DNA from: WAOL01 sp964399035
GTDB taxonomy: Archaea > Thermoproteota > Thermoprotei_A > Sulfolobales > NBVN01
Reading direction: 5' to 3'
Assembly (NCBI GenBank): GCA_964399035.1
Contig: CAYNPH010000023.1
Span: 1-13,020 of the forward strand
Length of the DNA stretch: 13,020 nt
The notes beneath the pieces are model-generated. The model searched no databases, had not been told where the DNA came from, and saw only the letters and a list, made by a program, of their open reading frames with translations. The translations under genes and the position numbers were made by a program. Each line of letters starts with the position of its first letter. Position 1 is the first letter of the stretch. Shown piece by piece: positions 6,038 through 12,671 of this stretch.

Positions 6038-9000
6038 CTATTTCAAGGTTTCCGCAGGGATCAGCACCGCCCTGACCGCCCTGCCCCTAAACCACACGGA
6101 CCTGTACACCGAGCCGGGAAGGAGCTCCGGCAGGTCCTTAAGCGCCAACTTAACCCCGACCCGATCCCTAAACTCCCTCACCGCGGCGGCCGTGACGAGC
6201 ACCCACTCCCTCCCGCCCCCGTACTCCCCTATTAGGCCGGAGTCCGAGAGGCGGTCGTAGTTCTCCCTAAGCCAGGCCAGGAACTCCCCGCCGGGATCCG
6301 CCGCGCCCCCGGCCCCGCCTGACGGGTCCGGCGCGCCTCCCCCGCCCTTAACGGGCCGGACCACCACCTCAACCTCCGCGTCCCTCACCCAACCCTCCGG
6401 GATCCCCGCGGCCACCGCCACCCGCCTCGCCCTCTTCCTGACGGCCCCCAGCCTCTCCTCGATGACGTCCGCCCCCGCCTCGCCGGGCGTCACTATGACT
6501 ACCCGGGAGCACCCCGCCCTAAAGCAGCGCCTCAGCACCTGAACCAGCTTATCGAACGTGGCGTGCCTGACCGGATCCGACTCGACCTCGTAGCACACCG
6601 CCCTATCCACCAGCCACTCACTCAGGTCCCGCGACGCGGGCACGGCCACCACGTCGGGGGCCTCCCGCGACCCCGTCGTGTCCACCCACACGTAATTGCG
6701 CCGCCTGAGCAGCTCCTCCGCAACCTCCCTAACCAACCGCCTGTGCAGCTCGCCGCCGGAGTGCCTGGTCTCCGGGAACTCAATGCTGAGGGCCCTCAAC
6801 GCTTCATCGGAGAGGACCGCGCGGTCCCCGTCCAGCCTCACCGCACCCTCCCTTACCGCCTCACCGATCAGGTCGGCGGCCTCGAGCAGCGTCCCCGCGA
6901 GCCCGGCCCCCCTCAGAGCCCGCATCAGGTCCTCGACACCGGCCTCCCCGCCCATGCCGTGCAGCGTCGCGGCGACCAGGTAGGGCCTCGGGCCGAACAC
7001 TGGCCGGATCGCCGCCGGCCCTCCCGACTCGGACACCTCCCCTCCGTAGAGCCGGAGCGACCTCCCCATCCTCTCGACCGCCTCGCGGTCCTCCGTGTAG
7101 GGGTTGCCCTCAATGCCTGCGGGCACGTAGGGGGCCCTGAGCGTGAAGGGCCGCAGCAGCATCCCTCCCAGCTTCACCCTGGCCGCGTAGTGGTAGAAGT
7201 CTATGTTCATGAGGTCCGCGTCCCCCAAGTACGGCTCGAACACCTTAGCCAGCTCCTTAGCCGACTCAAGCCCCACCTGAAACACGAAGACGTGCCTCGC
7301 GAGCTCGTATATCGCCGCCCTAAGCCTCGGGGGCAGCTGCTGCGGGTACTGCGTCATCGCGATCAGGAACACCCCGAACTTCCTGGTCTCCGCCATCAGG
7401 GACGCGAGGGTCCTGGCCAGGGCCGGGGACACGAAGTTGTGGAGCTCATCCACGAACATGAACACCGGGGTCCTGGCGGCCTCCCCCCTAAGCCCCCTCG
7501 AGAACGCCGCCAGCAGAACCTGCGACAGCAGCATGGACCCGAAGAACTGCATGGAGGACGTGCCCTTCAGGGCACCCATATTCACTATGACGACCTTACC
7601 GGAGTCCAGGGCCTCCCTCAAACTCACGGTGGACTTCCTGGCCGTAACGAACGGCCTCACGAGCTTATCGTTCACGAACTTCCCGAGCTTATTAAGCACG
7701 GACTGCAGGGCCTCCGGGGAACGCTTAAGCATGGCCGGCAGCTCGGAACTGAAGAAGTGCTGCACCTCCTCATCCCCGCAGAACTCCAGGAACTCCGCCC
7801 GCACGGACTCGTCCGTGAAGACCCTGTACACGTCCGCCACGCTGAACCTCCCGGGAGGGGCGGAAGTCACGAGCTCCACCGCCATCCTCATGAAGCGCTC
7901 CGTCCTGGGACCCCAGAACCTCCCGAAGAAGTTCTCCAGCGCCCCCATGAAGGCCTCCACCAGGTAGGGCCTCTCCCTCGGGTCCGAGTACTCAAGGAAG
8001 TTCAGCCTAACGACCCTCCCGAAGAACTCCGCGGTCCTCGGATCTATGTACACCACACGGTCAAGGAACTCCTCCGGCAGCGACTTAAGCAGCTTTATCG
8101 AGTCGTCGCCGTTCGGGTCGATGTAAACCACGCTCACCCGGCCCGGCCCGAACGCCAGCAGCGTCGACAGCATGAGGTACCTAGCGAAGCTCGACTTGCC
8201 GGCACCGGTCGTCCCGAAGATCGCCTTATGGGCCTGACGGAACTCCCGCAACGGCAGGCCGTAACCGAAGTCCCCGTGCGTACCCAGCAGCACGATCCCT
8301 GCCGCGACCATGCCCCTCAACTCCTCAACCGAGAGCTCCGGCCTAACGGGGCCGACCCTAACGAGCTCCGGGGGCGGCTCGAGGGACACGTACCCGGTCC
8401 TCAGCGGGAGGGACGCCGACGGCGTGGGTAGGTTCACGAAGGCCGCGAGCTCCCTGGCGGACAGGACCGGCAGCTTCTTATCCTTGATCAGCCAGCCCAG
8501 CTTAACCGGGACCCTCCTCTCCGCCACCTCGAGGTCCTTGTCCGTGAGCTTCCTGACCCTGAACGTGAAGCCGTTGCCCGAGAACTGGTTGAAGGAGTTG
8601 GCGACCTCCCCCACCGCCTCCCTGTCGGGCCCGTAGACACGTATCCTGACGGCGAACAGCGGGGAAGCCATCTTCAGGCGGGCCTGCCTTACGCGGTCCT
8701 TCTCAAGCTCCAGGAGCTGCTGCCTCCTCAGGTACCGGTACCTCTCGCGCTCATAGCGGTAATCCACCGAGTCACCCAGGGCGGCGGGGGAGAACGTGTC
8801 CAGAACCTCGTCCAAGAAGGCCTTAACCAGGCTGGGGGACTCCCCCGTCAGCTTACCGTGTATCCACGACGCGATCACGTCCCTCCCGCCCGGCTCGGGC
8901 ACGAAGATCACCTGCACGTAGGTGCCGGGCCTCATAGCCGCCAGCACCGCGTCCACATGGTTAAGCTCCACCGGGGACCCCCTCGAATGATCCAGCAGCA

Positions 9001-9364
9001 CGTCCCAGAACGGCCTGGTCAGCCTAAGCTCCGCCACCCACCACCCACACGACCCACCCAACCTCACCCTACCCCTCCCATCGGTAGCGAAGCACCCCGA
9101 CGGCAGCACACCCCTCAGCGACGGGGGCTCCGCACCCTCAACGATAACCTTACCGAACACGGCCTTCAGCGACTTAACCAGCTGCCTGAGAACCTCGGCG
9201 GGCCCCACAAAAAACAGCCTAACGTACCTGCCGTCATGAACTAACTCGTAGCTCAGCGGGGACCCGTACCTGCACAGCCCGGCCAAAACCTCCTCAAGCG
9301 CCAAAGGCCTAACATCAGATTCAGGATGCGGAACCAGCTCAACGGCCGCCAACCCCGAACCCAT
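6038..9364 (-). CDS. HerA/VirB4-type DNA-translocating ATPase with C-terminal PD-(D/E)XK-like domain
   Basis: 1108 residues from ATG 9364, preceded by GGTGGTG. The N-terminal 350 residues are unassigned. The HerA/DUF87 core follows: Walker A AIFGTTGAGKSSF (Lys390), a strand VVYIDPNGDD after it, Walker B PVFMFVDELHNF (Asp639, Glu640), and the typical FLIAMTQYPQQLP motif (Gln672). The segment after about 760 contains winged-helix-like sequence. Residues about 870-960 fit a restriction-nuclease fold: a helix VAEELLRRR, strand YVWVDTT, Pro903-Asp904, then CYEVES (Glu926, Glu928) and an alternating VVIVTP strand. The last residue of the usual ExK is Glu, so activity is uncertain. Such ATPases pump DNA through hexameric rings in conjugation, virion packaging or end resection. 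It is much longer than HerA or CedB (about 500-600 residues). The coding strand is G-rich. Confidence 0.88.
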   Translation of the reverse strand: MGSGLAAVELVPHPESDVRPLALEEVLAGLCRYGSPLSYELVHDGRYVRLFFVGPAEVLRQLVKSLKAVFGKVIVEGAEPPSLRGVLPSGCFATDGRGRVRLGGSCGWWVAELRLTRPFWDVLLDHSRGSPVELNHVDAVLAAMRPGTYVQVIFVPEPGGRDVIASWIHGKLTGESPSLVKAFLDEVLDTFSPAALGDSVDYRYERERYRYLRRQQLLELEKDRVRQARLKMASPLFAVRIRVYGPDREAVGEVANSFNQFSGNGFTFRVRKLTDKDLEVAERRVPVKLGWLIKDKKLPVLSARELAAFVNLPTPSASLPLRTGYVSLEPPPELVRVGPVRPELSVEELRGMVAAGIVLLGTHGDFGYGLPLREFRQAHKAIFGTTGAGKSSFARYLMLSTLLAFGPGRVSVVYIDPNGDDSIKLLKSLPEEFLDRVVYIDPRTAEFFGRVVRLNFLEYSDPRERPYLVEAFMGALENFFGRFWGPRTERFMRMAVELVTSAPPGRFSVADVYRVFTDESVRAEFLEFCGDEEVQHFFSSELPAMLKRSPEALQSVLNKLGKFVNDKLVRPFVTARKSTVSLREALDSGKVVIVNMGALKGTSSMQFFGSMLLSQVLLAAFSRGLRGEAARTPVFMFVDELHNFVSPALARTLASLMAETRKFGVFLIAMTQYPQQLPPRLRAAIYELARHVFVFQVGLESAKELAKVFEPYLGDADLMNIDFYHYAARVKLGGMLLRPFTLRAPYVPAGIEGNPYTEDREAVERMGRSLRLYGGEVSESGGPAAIRPVFGPRPYLVAATLHGMGGEAGVEDLMRALRGAGLAGTLLEAADLIGEAVREGAVRLDGDRAVLSDEALRALSIEFPETRHSGGELHRRLVREVAEELLRRRNYVWVDTTGSREAPDVVAVPASRDLSEWLVDRAVCYEVESDPVRHATFDKLVQVLRRCFRAGCSRVVIVTPGEAGADVIEERLGAVRKRARRVAVAAGIPEGWVRDAEVEVVVRPVKGGGGAPDPSGGAGGAADPGGEFLAWLRENYDRLSDSGLIGEYGGGREWVLVTAAAVREFRDRVGVKLALKDLPELLPGSVYRSVWFRGRAVRAVLIPAETLK

Positions 9365-9563
9365 AACACCACCGAAAAACTAAACCCAAACACCAGTACC
9401 CAACAACGAAAGACGACACTTGGTAGTTTTCGCATCGTCAAAGCAGACATTGAAGGCCCCTCAGACAGAACCTATCGCAGGATTTTAGATCTATTTTTAA
9501 TTATTAATCTTTGCAGAATCGATGATGAGATATAAGTCTTTAATATCTGCCTACCACTAATTA
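9365..9563. other. AT-rich intergenic region with degenerate TAATTATTAA repeats
   Basis: TAATTATTAA occurs at 9498-9507 and 9558-9567, each followed by a similar TTT..GCA tract, 60 bases apart. The second copy covers the stop codon of the PIN gene. The region probably contains the end of the PIN-block transcript and the promoter of the HerA-type gene, but I cannot place a convincing TATA close to 9364. It marks a sharp change from the GC-rich ATPase gene to the AT-richer PIN block. Confidence 0.4.
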
Positions 9564-10286
9564 TTAACGTTTCTGCAATACACACGGTATATACTCCTGT
9601 AACTTGCTCTGCGAGTACTCCACCCACGACTTTAAACCCTGTGTGTTCCCCGAATAGCCACATCTAAACGCCTCATGATGTGTAAATGGAAGTATCTGAG
9701 CCTTGTAGGCCTTATAACCAACAATATATCGAGTGTACTTATCCATTGCACCGAGGAGAACCAAGGTATCGACAAATCCTTTGAACCCCTTGATGGCTAC
9801 ACCCAGTCTTTCCTTAATGGATATTATGCCTGCAGTTCGGTATACTTTCTCATCCCTACTTACGAAAAAAGTAGGGCTACACTTTACTAGAGCGGCGAGA
9901 ATATGGGCATCCTCCCTTGGAAGACTTAATCTATGCGTCTCAACGTACTTGCCGTACTCCTGTATTAGGGTCTCCTCTTCATCCTTGCTGATACTCACGA
10001 CTTCGACACCGGGCGAATTCACCACAATATCCACGATTTCCTTGGGATCACACTTACACTTCTGCAGAATATTCTTATTTTCCCCTTTCCTCAAGACATG
10101 TTCAAGCTCACGAACGCTTTTTTCTGTAAGGATCAGTAATGCGTTATTGTCATTAATCTTCTGCATGAGCCCTCTGATGACCTCCAAAACCCCCTTTCTA
10201 CAAAATGCCAGCACAATGCCTAATATAAGGTCTACTAACACATTAGTATCGACTAATATCTTCATGCTCGATTTTTCATCCGTCAA
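9564..10286 (-). CDS. PIN-domain ribonuclease (VapC-like, extended)
   Basis: Metal-dependent RNase fold. The acidic quartet is visible: Asp13 in ILVDTNVLVD, Glu60 in SVRELEH, Asp126 in LPREDAHILAAL, and Asp145 in FVSRDEKV. The core occupies residues 9-160. A further 80 residues follow (FKGFVDTLVLLGAMDKYTRYIVGYKAYK...), longer than the roughly 130-150 residues of a plain VapC toxin. The TTG start at 10286 is chosen because AGGTGAT (10292-10298) sits five bases before it and matches the archaeal anti-SD; the ATG at 10265 has no such site. It follows the 150-residue gene by 30 bases, so co-transcription is likely. That neighbour has no recognisable antitoxin DNA-binding motif, so a toxin-antitoxin pair is possible but not shown. 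Confidence 0.82.
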   Translation of the reverse strand: MTDEKSSMKILVDTNVLVDLILGIVLAFCRKGVLEVIRGLMQKINDNNALLILTEKSVRELEHVLRKGENKNILQKCKCDPKEIVDIVVNSPGVEVVSISKDEEETLIQEYGKYVETHRLSLPREDAHILAALVKCSPTFFVSRDEKVYRTAGIISIKERLGVAIKGFKGFVDTLVLLGAMDKYTRYIVGYKAYKAQILPFTHHEAFRCGYSGNTQGLKSWVEYSQSKLQEYIPCVLQKR

Positions 10287-10316
10287 ACCTAATCACCTTT
10301 ATTCTACACGGTAGAT

Positions 10317-10769
10317 TTACTCCTCAAGACTCACTTTAGGCATCTTTATCGGGAGCGGTAATCTATGGAGTTCGCATAACCTTATGGCTAGGGGTAAGGC
10401 GTGCATGGTTGTGATTGCGACGAGCTGTTCTTTGACCTCATTTGGAAGTTTATCAATTCTCATGCCGATTAATTCCTGAACATCTTCCTTGGGTTCTATG
10501 AGCAATAGGAAAGACGCCCTGAACTCTAAGACCCTCATACGCTCATTACTCCCGCTCTCCGACAGATACATTAGAAGTGTAAAATCTGTCTCAGTAGTTA
10601 CTTTCCTACCGAAGGGGGTATCCTCCAGCCGAAGCTCCTCTAAGATACGGGTATGAGCACTCACACTGACAACTATGGGGGGATTTAACAGCCTCGATGG
10701 TCTGCTTCTATTTGATGCAACGCTAAGGAGCACAGCATTGGATACAACAAGCACATGCTTCGTCAACAC
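10317..10769 (-). CDS. Unknown protein upstream of the PIN gene (150 aa)
   Basis: No family recognised. Starts at GTG 10769 (TTG 10766 is next) about 35 bases below a TATA-like TAATTTAATAT (minus strand, near 10800-10812). The N-terminal half alternates apolar strands (VLVVSNAVLLSVA, PIVVSVSAHT); the middle has TDFTLLMYLSES and VLEFRASFLLLIEP; the C-terminal half is helical (VQELIGMRIDKLPNEVKEQLVAI) and ends with basic/proline sequence (PLPIKMPKVSLEE). No TM helix, zinc motif or obvious HTH is visible. Its 30-base spacing to the PIN gene makes it the best candidate for an antitoxin or functional partner. Confidence 0.62.
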   Translation of the reverse strand: MLTKHVLVVSNAVLLSVASNRSRPSRLLNPPIVVSVSAHTRILEELRLEDTPFGRKVTTETDFTLLMYLSESGSNERMRVLEFRASFLLLIEPKEDVQELIGMRIDKLPNEVKEQLVAITTMHALPLAIRLCELHRLPLPIKMPKVSLEE

Positions 10770-10858
10770 GTCAAACCCAAATACTACAATGACCTTTAGA
10801 ATATTAAATTATCTTCAGAACGTGCCTGCGAACCCGCAATAATAAGCTTAAGCATAAT

Positions 10859-10873
10859 CTAGGGATGCCCTAG
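10859..10873 (-). terminator. Short hairpin just after the 123-aa gene, followed by AT-rich sequence
   Basis: CTAGGG-ATG-CCCTAG is a perfect six-pair stem with a three-base loop, two bases beyond the stop codon of the gene above it on the minus strand. It is followed by AT-rich sequence (minus strand ATTATGCTTAAGC). It may end or attenuate the transcript, and the next gene has its own TATA. There is no long T tract, so the call is tentative. Confidence 0.35.
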
Positions 10874-10875
10874 GA

Positions 10876-11247
10876 TTAAATAGCGATATTATGGAGAAGG
10901 TTTTCTGGATACTCAAAATGCTCCTCAGCACCCCTCACAATATCTGCAGGCACTACGTCACTAATTTCCATTCGGGCTCCAACAGGTTTGTTAAGTCTTA
11001 TGAATGTTCTCTGCTTTAACACGGCATCTATGCGTTCCTCAACTTGAGGTAACTCGGCATTGAGCACCGTAGCTACGAAAAACAGGACTCCGTCCTTATT
11101 CAACCCAGATTCGACCAGTAAATACACCGCCTCCTCAAACTTACCAACCTTCAGCAGCTCACAAGCCTTAGCAAACCTCTTGTCCTTACGCTTAAGTATC
11201 TCAATTCCTATCTCAGCATCCGGGACATAACCCTCGAGCAGAGACAC
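10876..11247 (-). CDS. Unknown soluble protein, first gene of the PIN block (123 aa)
   Basis: GTG start at 11247 with GGGGTGAT about four bases upstream, and TATA-like ACTTTTTATC near 11292-11303. Sequence features: helical N-terminal half (AEIGIEILKRKDKRFAKACELLKVGKFEEAVYLLVESGL), which resembles a single TPR-like or HEPN-like helical hairpin but lacks a diagnostic motif, then a helix-rich section with VEERIDAVLKQRTFIRL and an acidic tail (ADIVRGAEEHFEYPENLL). No family is assigned. It is read in the same direction as the 150-residue and PIN genes but separated from them by 106 bases and its own hairpin, so it may be a separate unit. Confidence 0.62.
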   Translation of the reverse strand: MSLLEGYVPDAEIGIEILKRKDKRFAKACELLKVGKFEEAVYLLVESGLNKDGVLFFVATVLNAELPQVEERIDAVLKQRTFIRLNKPVGARMEISDVVPADIVRGAEEHFEYPENLLHNIAI

Positions 11248-11431
11248 TTACATCACCCCGACAACACTAGTACTACAGAGTCCCCCAGAGATAAAAAGTA
11301 TAACCACCATTACTCAAAAGAATACTGGCAGTAAAACCTTTTCGCCAGCATTCGAACATAATGACATAATGAGACCATGAGGAACAAAACACCCAGCCAT
11401 ATAATCAAAAAACATGGATCGAGTAAAGGTT
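11248..11431. other. Intergenic region with promoter of the minus-strand 123-aa gene
   Basis: Apart from the TATA-like element at about 11292-11303 (minus strand) I see nothing that can be named. The DNA is AT-rich, with no ORF or strong repeat. Confidence 0.3.
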
Positions 11432-11620
11432 TCAGGGCTGCATCGGCCTACCCACCATGGTCCTAAGGGATAGATACTTAGGCACGTAGATGTGGACCAC
11501 GACCTTTCGCCCGTGATACCTCTTCAGTTCTTCCTCGACATCCTCGGGAAAGATAACGCCGTACTTCCGTCCGCTAACCTTCGAAACCTTCGTGATAAAT
11601 ACGTATACATCCGCAGACAT
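11432..11620 (-). CDS. Small beta-rich protein (62 aa), possible AbrB-like regulator
   Basis: ATG at 11620 with GGTG seven bases upstream and TATA (minus CTTATAAAC) about 33 bases upstream. Sequence pattern: strand VYVFITKVSKV, a turn SGRK, strand YGVIFPED, helix VEEELKRYH, strand KVVVHIYVP. The strand-turn-strand-helix-strand order resembles AbrB/SpoVT swapped-hairpin proteins or other small beta proteins common in crenarchaea; I cannot name the family. It is divergent from the stalked surface protein, and the ATTACGTAA repeats lie across its start and in the shared promoter. Autoregulation and control of the neighbour are therefore plausible. Confidence 0.72.
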   Translation of the reverse strand: MSADVYVFITKVSKVSGRKYGVIFPEDVEEELKRYHGRKVVVHIYVPKYLSLRTMVGRPMQP

Positions 11621-11648
11621 TACGTAACACCAAGAATTAATTACGTAA
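11619..11648. promoter_or_regulatory. Paired ATTACGTAA palindromic sites in a divergent promoter
   Basis: ATTACGTAA occurs at 11619-11627 and 11640-11648, 21 bases apart (two helical turns); its inner TTACGTAA is a perfect palindrome. The first overlaps the start codon of the 62-residue gene. The second abuts the shared TATA. One other TTACGTAA lies at 5682-5689 inside a coding region, where it is probably chance. Confidence 0.55.
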
Positions 11649-11660
11649 AAGTTTATAAGG
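11647..11660. promoter_or_regulatory. Shared bidirectional TATA element
   Basis: AAAAGTTTATAAGG reads as TTTATAA on the plus strand and TTATAAAC on the minus strand. It lies about 30 bases from the minus start at 11620 and about 40 from the plus start at 11693. One TATA region, or two overlapping ones, could therefore drive both genes. Confidence 0.45.
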
Positions 11661-11692
11661 CTTGCCCCCGTAATTTCTCTTGGGTGGGGAAC

Positions 11693-12634
11693 GTGAGGGC
11701 AGGGTACGCCGCGCTGATCTCCGCCGCCCTAACCGCCCTCGTACTCATAGCCGCGCTCCCGCACGTACCCGCCCTAAGCACCCTCATACCCAAAGCAACG
11801 ACCACACGAACAGCAACACTAACACAGACACTAACGACAACCGCATGGAAAACAACCACGAAAACAAAAACCCAGACACTCACACAAACCGAAACCCAAA
11901 CAAAAACAACCACAGAAACACAAACAACGACAGCATGGAAAACAAAAACACAAACAACCACGGAAACAACGACCCTAACAACCACGACCACCACCACGCA
12001 AACAACAACCACCACGGCGACCGTAACGAGAACCGTGACGAAGACCGTCATCACGGGAACCTTCCAATACCTTGCTAAGCCAGACAAAGCAATCCAACTA
12101 ATAACGAAAGCAAACAAAACCGTAATAGTCTACATACCCTACCCGCTCCTAGGGTTCCTACCCCACAAGTTCTCACCGACGGTAGGCAAGATACTCAACA
12201 CCACGCTACAGGCATACGAACAACACAAGATAGACACCTACGTAGTGATAGCATACAACCCAATCTGCCTAATTGAGGTGAACAAAACATTCATCAAATA
12301 CCTCAACAGACTCAACGCAACACTACCACCAAAACACGTACTAGAGATGAAAAACGAAGACCTACTCTCCATCTTCACCTACCCGTTCCAAAAGCACTTC
12401 CTAGCAATCATAATGGTGGACTTCAAATACATGGTACTAATCGAGCCTGGACTACACCCGCCAACAAACGACACCCAGCACACATACATATTCTACAACC
12501 CGCAAGCAATAAACGAAACAATGTCCTTCGCACTTAAAATACTGCGAAACTTCGACAACCCCAACTTCGACAACGGAGTATGGAGATACTACATCTGGGT
12601 CTGGGACGGCTGTAAAAAACACGAAACATGGTAA
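11693..12634 (+). CDS. Secreted/anchored surface protein with Thr-rich stalk
   Basis: 313 residues from GTG 11693, preceded by GGGTGGGG; the frame is open further upstream but would overlap the divergent gene and promoter. Residues 6-28 form one apolar helix (signal peptide or membrane anchor). Residues 30-122 are a Thr-rich spacer, about 54 Thr in 93, with the unit TTTAWKT at 48-54 and 78-84, exactly 30 residues apart. Such stretches are heavily glycosylated stalks in archaeal surface proteins. The remaining 190 residues are a globular domain with six N-x-S/T sequons (NKT, NTT, NKT, NAT, NDT, NET) and no recognised family. Placing the stalk between an N-terminal anchor and a C-terminal domain is less usual than a C-terminal stalk. 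The coding strand is very A+C rich (46 of 60 bases in 12301-12360). Confidence 0.8.
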   Translation: MRAGYAALISAALTALVLIAALPHVPALSTLIPKATTTRTATLTQTLTTTAWKTTTKTKTQTLTQTETQTKTTTETQTTTAWKTKTQTTTETTTLTTTTTTTQTTTTTATVTRTVTKTVITGTFQYLAKPDKAIQLITKANKTVIVYIPYPLLGFLPHKFSPTVGKILNTTLQAYEQHKIDTYVVIAYNPICLIEVNKTFIKYLNRLNATLPPKHVLEMKNEDLLSIFTYPFQKHFLAIIMVDFKYMVLIEPGLHPPTNDTQHTYIFYNPQAINETMSFALKILRNFDNPNFDNGVWRYYIWVWDGCKKHETW

Positions 12635-12671
12635 AACAATATTTCTTGCTTCTCTTTCATCCACGCCTAGC

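Noticed and set aside
6563..8431. Long open frame (622 codons) on the plus strand opposite the HerA-type gene
   Set aside because: Very rich in His/Pro/Arg/Gln, with no recognisable domain. It is the usual antisense shadow of a GC-rich gene, whose real frame carries clear Walker motifs.
9253..9450. 65-codon minus frame overlapping the start of the HerA-type gene
   Set aside because: Out-of-frame overlap of more than 100 bases with a strongly supported gene. It is Trp/Arg-rich with no clear ribosome binding site.
11492..11692. Upstream extension of the stalked protein to an ATG at 11492
   Set aside because: It would overlap the divergent 62-residue gene and its promoter, and would hide the N-terminal signal/anchor. 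GTG 11693 with GGGTGGGG fits better.
11800..12030. Repetitive ACA/AAC-rich DNA considered as a CRISPR or satellite repeat
   Set aside because: It is the codon-level result of a Thr-rich protein stalk. There are no regular repeat-spacer units.
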